Source: Thiofilum sp.
GTDB taxonomy: Bacteria; Pseudomonadota; Gammaproteobacteria; Thiotrichales; Thiotrichaceae
Length of the DNA stretch: 64,000 bases
Reading direction: 5' to 3'
Assembly (NCBI RefSeq): GCF_016711335.1
Contig: NZ_JADJTF010000001.1
Span: 3,720,001-3,784,000 of the forward strand
The notes beneath the pieces were generated by a model that was not told the origin of the DNA, did no database searches, and saw only the letters and a program-made list of their open reading frames with translations. Positions 1 through 8,664 of the stretch are shown one piece after another (position 1 is the stretch's first letter; each line of letters begins with the position of its first letter). The position numbers and the translations under genes were made by a program.

Positions 1-319
1 TATCGATATAAGTACCGAATAAATTAAACGGTCCTTTGCGCCAAGGAATAAAGGTTTCTAGGCTCTGACGTAATACGACCTGCTGCTCTGGACTTAGATC
101 TTGCGCTTGACCCATTTGAATAGCAGCCGCATTCAAATCAACTATTGATGGTGTACTTGGCGGCAATTGGGCTAAAGCTTGTAACCATTCCTCACGTTTA
201 CCGTGAGGAGCATTGAGCACTTCATTAATTTGCACGGGCAGTTGAGTTCGCCATTGCTCAGCCCAAGGTAAAGCGCTTAAAGCTTGGTCGACTGCATTAA
301 AATAAGCTTGTAAATCCAT
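1..319 (-). CDS. cmoB: tRNA U34 carboxymethyltransferase CmoB, N-terminal part
   Basis: CmoB transfers the carboxymethyl group of carboxy-SAM to 5-hydroxyuridine at tRNA position 34. The visible 106 codons start at an ATG 3 bases after the cmoA stop and run off the left edge of the window, so only the N-terminal region is present. The motif PWRKGPFNLFGTYID, typical of the CmoB N-terminal segment just before the methyltransferase fold, is seen near residues 92-106. The gene follows cmoA on the same strand, the usual cmoAB order. The catalytic domain lies outside the window. Confidence 0.9.
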   Translation of the reverse strand, partial: MDLQAYFNAVDQALSALPWAEQWRTQLPVQINEVLNAPHGKREEWLQALAQLPPSTPSIVDLNAAAIQMGQAQDLSPEQQVVLRQSLETFIPWRKGPFNLFGTYID

Positions 320-322
320 CGC

Positions 323-1048
323 TTATTTCACCGCAATCAATGAGCTAAAGCTCAAACATTGGAACCATTGATAGACCTGTTTAAACCCAATTTTGCTTAA
401 ACGCTCTATATGCTCAGCGCAGGTATCAGGGATTAATACATGTTCTAGCGCAGTACGCTTTTGGCTGATTTCTAGTTCGGAATAACCATTAGCGCGTTTA
501 AAAGCACTATATAAATCGGTCAAAAAGGTCTGTTCGGCATCAGCCGCGAATTTAAGTTTTTCCGATAAGATCAGCACGCCATTAGGGACTAAGGCTTGAT
601 ACAAACGTTCTAAGAGTGCTTGGCGATCTTGGGGCGGTAAAAATTGCAAAGTGAAATTGAGTACGATGACTGAAGCTGGCTCGAAGTTTAGCTCCCGAAT
701 ATCCGCACACAGTACTTGGACAGGCTGACGCGGCAAATGGCGCTGCAATATTTTTTCACAACGCAGCACCATAGCGGGCGAATTATCCACACCGACAAAT
801 TGCACTTTTTCGGCTTGAGTCCGCGAGGCAAGCGCTAAGGTCGCCGCTCCCAGAGAACACCCTAAATCGTAAACATGAGTATTAGGCTGAATAAACTCCT
901 GCCCCATAACACCGAGTAAAGTCAAAATGGTTTCATAGCCGGGCACGGAGCGGCGAATCATGTCTGGAAACACATCTGCCACCGCCTCATTAAAGGTGAA
1001 ATCAACGACTTGCGGTAAGGGTTGAGCATAAACTTGGTCGCGGCTCAT
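323..1048 (-). CDS. cmoA: carboxy-S-adenosyl-L-methionine synthase CmoA
   Basis: CmoA makes carboxy-SAM from SAM and prephenate, the donor used by CmoB for cmo5U34 in tRNA. The 241-residue product has a Rossmann methyltransferase fold: motif I VYDLGCSLGAAT at residues 59-70, VDNSPAMV after the second strand, and an acidic loop CADIREL. Its length matches the family (about 240-250). It is followed immediately by cmoB and preceded by a YciK-like reductase with a 5-base gap, so the three genes probably share a transcript. Confidence 0.93.
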   Translation of the reverse strand: MSRDQVYAQPLPQVVDFTFNEAVADVFPDMIRRSVPGYETILTLLGVMGQEFIQPNTHVYDLGCSLGAATLALASRTQAEKVQFVGVDNSPAMVLRCEKILQRHLPRQPVQVLCADIRELNFEPASVIVLNFTLQFLPPQDRQALLERLYQALVPNGVLILSEKLKFAADAEQTFLTDLYSAFKRANGYSELEISQKRTALEHVLIPDTCAEHIERLSKIGFKQVYQWFQCLSFSSLIAVK

Positions 1049-1053
1049 GCCTC

Positions 1054-1839
1054 TTACTCCTGATTACCCGGCCAAAGCGTATCAGCGGATAAACGCCCTA
1101 GATCAATAGATTCACCGGTACGTTTGCCCGCATCGGGACTCATGAAAAATAAATACGGCCCTACCACGTTTTCAGGACGCACTAAGGTGGTTTGATTCTC
1201 GCCCGGATAGTGCAAAGTACGTAATGAAGTCCGCACTGGTCCCGTATTGATTTTATTCACGCGAATAAATTGTGGTGGCGTATCGTATTCAGTCATCACT
1301 AAATCCGCCAAGGTATCTAATGCCGCTTTGGAAACACCATATCCACCATAATAAGGCTTATTAGTCGCATCGCTGGAAACCACAATAGCGGGATCAGGAG
1401 CTTTCTCTAAAAGTGGTAGGCAATTTTTCAAAATCAAAAAATTAGCGTGAAGATTAATATTAAACATCTGTGACCATAGATCGACATCATGCAATTTGAT
1501 CGGCATGAAGGCCGCTAGCCATGCAGCATTCAAAACTAGACCATCTAAACGCCCCAATGTTTCGGTAATTTTTTCAGCTAATAAGGCGTAATCATCTTGA
1601 TTAGCTTTTTCTAAATCGAGGGGATAAATCGCAGGTTCAGGATAGCCTGCATTGACGATTTTGTCGTAGGTCACTTCTAAGGCAGGAACGTTTTTATCTA
1701 ACAATACTACCGTTGCCCCAAAACGCGCATAAGCCACTGCGACTGCATGACCAATGCCACTCGCAGCCCCCGTCACTAAAATCACTCGCTCCTGCAACAC
1801 GGGCTGGGCAGGTACATAATTGAGCAGTTCCTGATACAT
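1054..1839 (-). CDS. yciK: YciK-family short-chain dehydrogenase/reductase
   Basis: A classical SDR of 261 residues: cofactor motif TGAASGIG at 23-30, NAA at 104-106, catalytic Ser near 155 and YGVSK giving Tyr167/Lys171. The start (ELLNYVPAQPVLQERVILVTG) is typical of the YciK group of gammaproteobacteria, whose substrate is not established. It heads the yciK-cmoA-cmoB run on the minus strand, divergent from the ynb-type lipid operon. The molecular function as an NAD(P)-dependent oxidoreductase is solid; the substrate is unknown. Confidence 0.85.
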   Translation of the reverse strand: MYQELLNYVPAQPVLQERVILVTGAASGIGHAVAVAYARFGATVVLLDKNVPALEVTYDKIVNAGYPEPAIYPLDLEKANQDDYALLAEKITETLGRLDGLVLNAAWLAAFMPIKLHDVDLWSQMFNINLHANFLILKNCLPLLEKAPDPAIVVSSDATNKPYYGGYGVSKAALDTLADLVMTEYDTPPQFIRVNKINTGPVRTSLRTLHYPGENQTTLVRPENVVGPYLFFMSPDAGKRTGESIDLGRLSADTLWPGNQE

Positions 1840-1978
1840 ACTAACTCCGCAAAGGCTAAGCTCTAAAGGGGCGGTATTTTAGCGCCAAAGTATTGTCTAT
1901 TGCTACCTCGCAGCCTACCCCTTTCTAGACAGCCTAGTCGTGCAATAATGCATAAAACAGCCCTTAGGATAAGCATTC

Positions 1979-2566
1979 ATGGCGACGATTTATGACTTAA
2001 AACCTGCGTTTCAAAACTTACTAAGACCGCTAGTTGCTAGCCTAGCCAAAGCAGGTATTAGCCCCAATCAGATTACTATTGCAGCGCTAGTAATGTCGCT
2101 AGGCATGGGTTTAGCCCTCACTCTAACTCAAGGGGCTAAATGGCTATTAGTGCTCTTGCCCTTAGTGTTATTGATACGTATGGCACTCAATGCACTCGAT
2201 GGCCTATTAGCCAAAGAACACCAGATGCAAACTCCTTTAGGCGCTATGCTCAATGAATTAGGTGATGTTATTTCCGATGCAGCCCTTTATTTACCGTTTG
2301 CCTTGTTACCTAATATCTCCCCTACTCTCGTAGTATTGTTTGTTATCACCGCACTACTTACCGAAATGGCTGGACTATTAGGTAAGACGCGGCGTTATGA
2401 TGGTCCTATGGGCAAAAGTGACCGTGCTTTTTTAATGGGTACTTTAGGATTATTGCTAGGTCTCAATATATTACCTAGTACTTGGGTGAATTCGATTTTA
2501 ATAGTCGCTTTGATCCTAAGTATTTTAACGATTATTAATCGTTGTCATAAAGGATTATCACAATGA
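1979..2566 (+). CDS. ynbA: YnbA-like CDP-alcohol phosphatidyltransferase
   Basis: A small polytopic membrane protein (195 residues, about five to six hydrophobic segments) with a CDP-alcohol phosphotransferase motif at residues 71-96. Relative to the canonical D-x2-D-G-x2-A-R-x8-G-x3-D-x3-D, two aspartates are asparagine (N71, N92) and the arginine is lysine, leaving D74, G75, G88 and D96. The same N-rich version (GDVISD, LYLPF nearby) is what I recall from E. coli YnbA, so it looks like a family trait. An AGGA lies 9 bases before the ATG. It overlaps the next gene by 4 bases (ATGA), and the order matches E. coli ynbABC. The polar alcohol it attaches is unknown. Confidence 0.87.
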   Translation: MATIYDLKPAFQNLLRPLVASLAKAGISPNQITIAALVMSLGMGLALTLTQGAKWLLVLLPLVLLIRMALNALDGLLAKEHQMQTPLGAMLNELGDVISDAALYLPFALLPNISPTLVVLFVITALLTEMAGLLGKTRRYDGPMGKSDRAFLMGTLGLLLGLNILPSTWVNSILIVALILSILTIINRCHKGLSQ

Positions 2567-3501
2567 TTGATCAGCTTCTAACCTTATTGCATAGCAAAAG
2601 CGGCTTAGTCATTTTAGTGATTTATACTTTACTAATTTTTGCTACGCTCCTGATTTATTTAGTCAAGAAATATCATACACCTGAACTAAAAGCAAGGATT
2701 CAATCATGGTGGTGGATTATTAGTTTGTTTACTCTGGGAGTAATGATTAATAATACCTTGGCGATGTTTTTCTTTGGTCTAATAAGCTTCCTTGCTTTAA
2801 AAGAATACTTTACCCTCATCCCTACGCGTCAAACAGATAGACGAATTATTTTCTATGCTTATCTAGCTATTATTGTGCAATATCTATTCGCTCATATGCA
2901 ATGGTATGGCATGTTTGTTATTTGGATTCCAGTTTATTTGTTTTTACTACTACCCTTTAGGCAAGTATTGATTGGAGATACCAAAGGTTTTTTAGAAAAT
3001 ACCAGCCGTATTCAATGGGGCTTAATGATGTTTGTCTTTGGCTTAAGTCATTTAGCCTATTTAATAACATTAACCAATCCCAAAAATGGGGTTGCTATTG
3101 CAGGTACTGATTTAGTACTATATTTAATCCTCCTGACTGAAGCTAATGATATATTGCAGTATATCTGGGGTAAAAGCGTTGGTAAACATAAAATCATACC
3201 TAAAGTTAGTCCTAATAAAACCGTAGAAGGATTTATAGGTGCATTTATTTGTATTACTTTACTAGCCTTAGTTCTCTCCTTTCTCACACCTTTTAGCTGG
3301 TATCAAGCTTTATTAGCTGGCATGTTGATTAGTAGCGCTGGGTTTATTGGTGATGTAGTAATCTCTATGATTAAGCGTGACATAGGGGTTAAAGATTCTG
3401 GCACTTTAATTCCCGGACATGGAGGTATTTTAGACCGCATTGATAGTCTAACCTACACTGCACCTCTATTTTTCCATTATGTTTATTACTTATATTACTA
3501 G
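2563..3501 (+). CDS. ynbB: YnbB-like phosphatidate cytidylyltransferase (CdsA family)
   Basis: A 312-residue membrane protein with about eight hydrophobic segments. It carries the complete CDP-diacylglycerol synthase signature near residues 267-295 (SMIKRDIGVKDSG followed by IPGHGGILDRID). It should make CDP-diacylglycerol from phosphatidic acid and CTP, the substrate of the preceding YnbA-like enzyme, with which it is translationally coupled. The signature is intact, so activity is likely. It is probably a second CdsA beside a housekeeping copy elsewhere in the genome, as in E. coli. Confidence 0.88.
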   Translation: MIDQLLTLLHSKSGLVILVIYTLLIFATLLIYLVKKYHTPELKARIQSWWWIISLFTLGVMINNTLAMFFFGLISFLALKEYFTLIPTRQTDRRIIFYAYLAIIVQYLFAHMQWYGMFVIWIPVYLFLLLPFRQVLIGDTKGFLENTSRIQWGLMMFVFGLSHLAYLITLTNPKNGVAIAGTDLVLYLILLTEANDILQYIWGKSVGKHKIIPKVSPNKTVEGFIGAFICITLLALVLSFLTPFSWYQALLAGMLISSAGFIGDVVISMIKRDIGVKDSGTLIPGHGGILDRIDSLTYTAPLFFHYVYYLYY

Positions 3502-3510
3502 GAGGTGCTT

Positions 3511-4140
3511 ATGCTAAAAATATTATTTTTTGCTCTGATAGTACGTCCTTTTTTACTCTTCATTGCAGGTATTAAATTAATCGGGCAAAACTATTTACCC
3601 CTAGACAAACCCTGTATCTTAGCCGCTAATCATAATAGTCATTTAGATACCTTAGTTTTAATGAATCTTTATCCGTTTAAAAAATTAAAATATATTCGAC
3701 CTGTGGCGGCAGCCGATTATTTTCTTAAAAACAAATGGATAGCTTGGTTTTCATTAAAAGTATTGGGCATTATTCCTTTAGATCGCACCAGTACTTTAGA
3801 TCGTGGTGAACGTTTAATGGGGGTCGAAAACGCTTTAAAGTCTGGCTATAGCATTATTTTATTTCCTGAGGGTAGTCGTGCTACTAATGGCGAAATGGCT
3901 CCTTTTAAATCAGGTATTGCCTATTTAGCCAGAGACTTTCCGCATATTCCGGTTATCCCTATTTACATGCATGGGACTGGTAAAGTGTTACCCAAAGGTG
4001 AAAAATTACTCGTGCCGTTTGGCATGGAGGTCAACATCGGCAAGCCTATTTATTATACTGCTGAATCGACTAAACAAACCTTTATGAACGAGTTAGAAAG
4101 CAGTATTCGCTCCTTACAGAAATCGCTATTGAGTACTTAA
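3511..4140 (+). CDS. 1-acyl-glycerol-3-phosphate acyltransferase family protein (PlsC type)
   Basis: A 209-residue lysophospholipid acyltransferase with the H-x4-D motif NHNSHLD (H41, D46) and the FPEGSRATNG block at 118-127. An N-terminal hydrophobic segment likely anchors it in the inner membrane. I chose the ATG at 3511 because a perfect AGGAGG ends 5 bases upstream and the GTG at 3505 lies inside that site. It sits between ynbB and ynbC, so the operon can both make phosphatidic acid and activate it. E. coli ynb has a phosphatase-like ynbD instead, so this is a variant of the cluster. Confidence 0.86.
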   Translation: MLKILFFALIVRPFLLFIAGIKLIGQNYLPLDKPCILAANHNSHLDTLVLMNLYPFKKLKYIRPVAAADYFLKNKWIAWFSLKVLGIIPLDRTSTLDRGERLMGVENALKSGYSIILFPEGSRATNGEMAPFKSGIAYLARDFPHIPVIPIYMHGTGKVLPKGEKLLVPFGMEVNIGKPIYYTAESTKQTFMNELESSIRSLQKSLLST

Positions 4141-4144
4141 CATC

Positions 4145-5869
4145 ATGAAAACAGGACAGTTTACCGCATCAGAAGGCACTTTATTATTTTATCGCGCATG
4201 GGATGAAGTACCACAAGCCAATGGCAAAATCGTTCTCTTACTCCATCGTGGACACGAACACTCGGAGCGCCTTAGCGGTGTTGCCGACGTATTGGTTCAA
4301 GCTGGCTATGCTGTGTATGCTTTCGACAATCGTGGGCATGGCTATAGCAAAACGCCACCTAGTTATGAATTTATGCAATTAGTGCGTGATTTAGACGCTT
4401 TTGTACAGTTTGTTTGTGAGGAAACTAATAAAACGCAAGGTGATTTATTTATAGTGGCTAATTCAGTAGGGGGAGTAGTCGCCAGTACTTGGGCACATGA
4501 TTATGCTCCATCCATTGCAGGCATGGCTTTATTAGCACCTGCTTTTAAAATAAAACTGTATATACCGCTTGCAAAGCCGGCGCTTGATTTAGCGATTCGC
4601 TTTAAGCCAACTCTTGATATTAAGTCGTATGTTAAATCACGTTTTCTAACACATAATCGAGCTGAACAAGAACGCTATAATAACGATAAACTGATTAATC
4701 CCAGTATTCCAGCACGCCAATTAACTACTTTACTAGATACTGCAAAGCGTGTTGTGAATGATGCACATTTAATAGTAACGCCTACCTTGGTAGTCAGTGC
4801 TGCTCAAGACTATGTAGTTGACAATGGCGCACAATTACAATTTTATGCAACCTTGTCATCCCCCTTAAAACAACATCTTATTTTAAATGATTTTTACCAC
4901 GGCATTTTATATGAGCATGGTGCTGAACAAGTTACTAGCGCTATGTTAGCCTTTATGCAGCAATGCTTTACCTATGATCAGCCTGCGATGCGTGATACTT
5001 TAGTAACTTTAACTCAATTTGAAAGCAATCAAATTGCCGGAAACAAAACCACTATCATTAATAAAGCCTCTTATAAGCTACAACGCTTAATGATGCAACG
5101 CTTAGGCTTTTTAAGTGATGGAATGCAGATTGGCTTAAAATATGGTTTTGATTCGGGTGTGGCTTTAGATCATGTTTATAAAAATCAACCTTCTGGACTA
5201 GGTATTATTGGGCAAGCTATTGATAAACAGTATTTAAATGCTATTGGTTGGCGCGGTATTCGCCAGCGTAAAGTCCATCTACAACAATTACTCAAAGAGG
5301 CGATTTTAAAACTACAAGTAGCAGGACAAGAGGTTAATATTGTCGATATTGCTGGAGGCCCTGCCCGCTATTTGGTTGAATTAGCCCAAGCCTTACCTGA
5401 TATTCACGTACAAGTACGCGATTATCAAGAGCAGAATTTATCTGAAGGTAAAACACTAGCTCAAACTTTAAAATTAACTAATATTCACTACTTACAAGCT
5501 AATGCCTTTGATCCAGCTAGCTATCAAAATCAAGCTTTCCGACCTAATATAGTGATTATTTCCGGTGTATTTGAATTATTTAGTGATAATAGTTTAGTGC
5601 AAAAAGCAATTAAAGGTATTGCACAATGGTTACAACCTAATGGCTATATTATTTATACCGGACAACCTTGGCATCCTCAATTAGAACAAATTGCTCACGT
5701 ATTGGGTAATCATCAAAAACAACGCTGGATTATGCGTCGCCGTAGTCAATATGAATTAGATAGCTTATTTAATGAATACGGTTTTCATAAAAAAATGATG
5801 AAAATTGATGATTGGGGTATCTTTACGGTATCACTAGCTCAATTATCTGAATCTGAGAGTACCTCATAA
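4145..5869 (+). CDS. ynbC: YnbC-like fused alpha/beta hydrolase and SAM methyltransferase
   Basis: A 574-residue two-domain protein. Residues 1-285 are a lysophospholipase-type alpha/beta hydrolase: HRGHEHS oxyanion region, DNRGHG, nucleophile S107 in a NSVGG elbow, an Asp in SAAQDYV and a His in FYHGILYE. Residues 300-574 are a class I methyltransferase with motif I VDIAGGPARYL near residue 400 and a late ISGVFELF strand. This fusion is the YnbC architecture. Last gene of the ynbA-ynbB-plsC-ynbC operon, 4 bases after the acyltransferase. The lipid modified is unknown; acyl removal plus methylation of a head group is an inference. Confidence 0.85.
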   Translation: MKTGQFTASEGTLLFYRAWDEVPQANGKIVLLLHRGHEHSERLSGVADVLVQAGYAVYAFDNRGHGYSKTPPSYEFMQLVRDLDAFVQFVCEETNKTQGDLFIVANSVGGVVASTWAHDYAPSIAGMALLAPAFKIKLYIPLAKPALDLAIRFKPTLDIKSYVKSRFLTHNRAEQERYNNDKLINPSIPARQLTTLLDTAKRVVNDAHLIVTPTLVVSAAQDYVVDNGAQLQFYATLSSPLKQHLILNDFYHGILYEHGAEQVTSAMLAFMQQCFTYDQPAMRDTLVTLTQFESNQIAGNKTTIINKASYKLQRLMMQRLGFLSDGMQIGLKYGFDSGVALDHVYKNQPSGLGIIGQAIDKQYLNAIGWRGIRQRKVHLQQLLKEAILKLQVAGQEVNIVDIAGGPARYLVELAQALPDIHVQVRDYQEQNLSEGKTLAQTLKLTNIHYLQANAFDPASYQNQAFRPNIVIISGVFELFSDNSLVQKAIKGIAQWLQPNGYIIYTGQPWHPQLEQIAHVLGNHQKQRWIMRRRSQYELDSLFNEYGFHKKMMKIDDWGIFTVSLAQLSESESTS

Positions 5870-5879
5870 AGTACTCTCA
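5854..5879 (+). terminator. hairpin overlapping the ynbC stop codon
   Basis: A perfect 9-bp stem (TGAGAGTAC / GTACTCTCA) with an 8-base loop that contains the ynbC stop codon. No T-run follows, so it may be a terminator needing help or an mRNA 3' stabiliser. Confidence 0.5.
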
Positions 5880-5927
5880 AGCACAATTTAAAGCTTGGGA
5901 TTTATATGTTGAGTATTTAAAGCAGCT

Positions 5928-5960
5928 AGCACCATGATAGATTTCTCTGCTCATGGTGCT
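5928..5960. terminator. inverted repeat between convergent genes
   Basis: A perfect 10-bp stem (AGCACCATGA / TCATGGTGCT) with a 13-base loop sits between the convergent ynbC and cytochrome c genes. It could end transcription from both sides, though it lacks a clear T-run. Confidence 0.45.
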
Positions 5961-5986
5961 AAGCAATGCTGTCTAGAGATAAATGA

Positions 5987-6652
5987 TTATAAAGTCAGAA
6001 TCCATGCTGCAATTTTTTCCGCATCTTCTGGTTTTAATGCCGGATTAGCTGGCATAAAACGCATATTGACATTCTCCCAATGCTCAGTGCGATTGAGCGT
6101 GCCATGTAACATAGCCTCTACCATGATTTTGCTAGCATCGGGGTTGTTTTTATATTTTTCAGCTATTTGCTTATAAGTAGGGGCTAGCGGCAGATAATGA
6201 GTATCGGCTTGTTTATCTACCCCATGACAGACCATACAACCACTCTGGGCGGCTAGTGCCAACATACCTTCATGTGTCACTGCCTGTTCGGTGACGGTAT
6301 CGGGTTTAATACTTAATACCCATTGCGCTAGTTGTAGCGCTTCTGCTTCACTCACATTCACATTTGGTGGCATAAAACGCATATTGACCTTGCCTTCCCA
6401 ATGCTGAGGGCCTTCCACCGTCCCTTTTACAATACGTTCGGCTAGTTTATCGGCTGGCATCGATCCATCTTTATAGCGCTCGGCAATATCAGCATAAGCA
6501 GGTGCTAAAGGAATCGCAGGCCCTGTTTTATGTTGCATACTATGACAAATAAAACAGCCTTTATGCGTGGCCTGCTCTAACATAGGATCAGCTTGTAAGC
6601 TCACAGCCATCAGACTTAAAACACTAGCCAATACAGTACGTACCAATTTCAT
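5987..6652 (-). CDS. periplasmic di-haem cytochrome c with tandem domains
   Basis: A 221-residue protein with a signal peptide (cleavage likely after SLQA, residue 21) and two repeated class I cytochrome c domains. The haem motifs are CFICH at 33-37 and CMVCH at 139-143; each domain also has an RFMPxN segment that supplies the axial methionine. I chose the ATG at 6652 because it begins MKLVRTVLAS, a good signal sequence, and has TAAGG 8 bases upstream; an upstream in-frame ATG adds six residues. It is presumably a soluble electron carrier of the c4-like type. The partner oxidase is not in the window. Confidence 0.85.
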   Translation of the reverse strand: MKLVRTVLASVLSLMAVSLQADPMLEQATHKGCFICHSMQHKTGPAIPLAPAYADIAERYKDGSMPADKLAERIVKGTVEGPQHWEGKVNMRFMPPNVNVSEAEALQLAQWVLSIKPDTVTEQAVTHEGMLALAAQSGCMVCHGVDKQADTHYLPLAPTYKQIAEKYKNNPDASKIMVEAMLHGTLNRTEHWENVNMRFMPANPALKPEDAEKIAAWILTL

Positions 6653-6745
6653 AACTTTAACCTTAAACAAATGAATGACGTTCGCTCCTAGGTTATAGAT
6701 TCTAGGTTGGTAAATCGTTGACGATAACCTAGCTACATACTCAGA

Positions 6746-7660
6746 CTAATTAGGTGCTGGCGTTGGTGTATTCGCGGGAGTTGTTTCACCTTGAGAGTAA
6801 TAATCATATTTATCCAAAATATCGCGGGTAAAACGCCATGCCTCGTTATACGACAAGCCACTATTTTCTGGGATAATAATTTTCACATATAAATCCGTAC
6901 CATACTGATTTTTTAAGGCACTGAGTTCATTGTGTAAGGTGGTATTATCTACCGTGCGATGAACAAACTCGCTAGGTTTGCGAATCCGGTAGCTACCTTT
7001 TTGATAAATCACTTCGACTACCTGTTTATTTTTAGGGGAGCGAGCGGGGCGTAGCAGCTTTTGATATTTACTATCTAACTCATCTAGCTCACCTTGTAAC
7101 TTGCTTAAGGCGGCGCTAGAGCTTGCTTTTAAGGTTTCGGTTTCACCGGTGAGGCGTTGTACCTCTTGCTCTAACTCAGTGGTACGCGTCTGGCGCTCAT
7201 TGAGTTGCGTGCGCAAAGTTTGTGCCGTACTTAATGCGCTACTCAATTCTTGCTCTAGTGCTTGAGTGCGTTGTGTCGCTGCATTCATTTGCGCTTGATT
7301 GGCTTGTTGAGTTCGCTCGGTATTTTGTAGTGCTTGACGGGTATTATCTAACTCTTGGCTTAGCGTTTCAGCTTTGGCACGACTCCTGAGAAGTTCATAC
7401 TCCACAGAAGCTGCACGATTGCGGTAGTAATCTAATTGCTCTTCTAAGCTAGCATTAGCTTTTAGTTGTGCCTCAGCTAGCTGTGAAGCTTGCTGTTCGG
7501 CTTGGATACTATTACGTAATTGCGCCACTAAACGGGTATTGCTCAATACTACTGTTAAAGTAATCAGCAAAAACACCATAGCCACTACCATCATAATGTC
7601 ACTAAAGGACGGCCAAAAGCTCTCCTCGTGATCATCGTGTATTTCCTGTCCCCAACTCAT
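6746..7660 (-). CDS. MotB/ZorB-like membrane protein with coiled coil
   Basis: A 304-residue protein with one N-terminal membrane helix. It begins FWPSFSDIMMVVAMVFLL at residues 15-32, which matches the FW-x-S-[YF]-x-D-[LI]-M entry of ZorB/MotB stators, with D21 at the proton-carrying position. Residues 45-205 form a long heptad-like coiled coil. The C-terminal 90 residues are a small alpha/beta domain (YVKIIIPENSGLSYNEAWRF), either ExbD-like or a degenerate OmpA-like domain. It overlaps the MotA-like gene by 4 bases and ends the HAD-rmuC-motA-motB-like operon. It probably forms an ion-driven motor or channel with its neighbour; the task it drives is unknown. Confidence 0.75.
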   Translation of the reverse strand: MSWGQEIHDDHEESFWPSFSDIMMVVAMVFLLITLTVVLSNTRLVAQLRNSIQAEQQASQLAEAQLKANASLEEQLDYYRNRAASVEYELLRSRAKAETLSQELDNTRQALQNTERTQQANQAQMNAATQRTQALEQELSSALSTAQTLRTQLNERQTRTTELEQEVQRLTGETETLKASSSAALSKLQGELDELDSKYQKLLRPARSPKNKQVVEVIYQKGSYRIRKPSEFVHRTVDNTTLHNELSALKNQYGTDLYVKIIIPENSGLSYNEAWRFTRDILDKYDYYSQGETTPANTPTPAPN

Positions 7661-8664
7661 CGCCGTGTCCCTTGTAAAATCGTATCAGGAGGAGTGAGTT
7701 TAGGTTCTAACTTAGTGCGATCCGGCGGGTTACTGGTAACCGGTGGTAGACGGAAACCTTCACGCAGGGTTTCCCGAATATCTTGAATCGTATAACCACT
7801 ATTTTGTACCCCTTGATGTAGATCATCAACGGCGACCTGTAGGCGCTCACCCGCTTGTAAGAAGCGATCTTGAACACGGGTAATCAACTCTGCCGCTTGG
7901 CGTAGTTGCGCGGCAAGTGCCCCCACATGCTGCAAAAGTGCCGTTTCACCCACTTGGAAGCGGGGCAAAATATAAACCATAGTGACATCTTCAATATTGG
8001 TTTGTAACTCAGTACGAATGTCTTGTAGCCGCAAGTGCAAATACGAATACACCATATAGCAAACTATCGCCGTCACAGTAGTACTTAAAGCCGTCGACAT
8101 ACTGCCAATAATCGCCGCCATTGGCTCAGTATCCTGAGGATTCGTAAATAGTCGCGCCGCCCCCACTAACGCTAGAGATAGTGAAACTACTGTCCCAAAT
8201 ACCCCTGTTAGTATCAGCGTATTATGCACAAAGCGAATCAAAGTAAATTCCGCCCCTAATTGCGCTTGTAGGCTCGATGACAAGGCATTTTGCTCCGGTA
8301 CAGCATGCTGGCGAGCAATCGTCACAATACGATCATAACGTTGTACCATCAGTGCGGCACGAGGCATTTCATAGGCAGGGTTTTCAGCACCTTCTTGGGC
8401 GCGTTTGGCAAATTTACGTATGACGGATTGTTCATGAGCAAAATCGAGTAAGAGCCAGCTCATGCGCAATACCCCCACTACAAACAACACCAGAATAAAA
8501 CCATTTAATACAATGCCTATATCCACGCCCAAGCGGGTGGTTTGTCCGGTTTTAAAAAAATGTAGTATCGGCTCCCAAAACCACGCTCCAGCTAATAAAA
8601 CAAGTACTAATAGCCCTATAATTAAACTCAAAGTGCTATAACAATGGCGTTGCACAGGTTTCAC
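7657..8664 (-). CDS. MotA/TolQ/ExbB-family proton channel subunit (ZorA-like)
   Basis: A 335-residue protein with four predicted membrane segments, near residues 13-33, 46-70, 148-170 and 184-208. The third holds LTGVFGTVVSLSLAL and the fourth SMSTALSTTVTAIV, the paired channel helices of the MotA/ExbB superfamily. A helical cytoplasmic tail follows (residues 210-300), ending in a proline-rich stretch. It overlaps rmuC by 4 bases on one side and the ZorB-like gene by 4 on the other, so the three are translationally coupled. The tail is shorter than in Zorya ZorA, so I call it ZorA-like only by architecture. Confidence 0.75.
   Translation of the reverse strand: MKPVQRHCYSTLSLIIGLLVLVLLAGAWFWEPILHFFKTGQTTRLGVDIGIVLNGFILVLFVVGVLRMSWLLLDFAHEQSVIRKFAKRAQEGAENPAYEMPRAALMVQRYDRIVTIARQHAVPEQNALSSSLQAQLGAEFTLIRFVHNTLILTGVFGTVVSLSLALVGAARLFTNPQDTEPMAAIIGSMSTALSTTVTAIVCYMVYSYLHLRLQDIRTELQTNIEDVTMVYILPRFQVGETALLQHVGALAAQLRQAAELITRVQDRFLQAGERLQVAVDDLHQGVQNSGYTIQDIRETLREGFRLPPVTSNPPDRTKLEPKLTPPDTILQGTRR

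Noticed and set aside
5934..6176. 80-codon plus-strand frame over the cytochrome c 3' end
   Set aside because: Antisense to a clear di-haem cytochrome gene and partly made of the inverted repeat.
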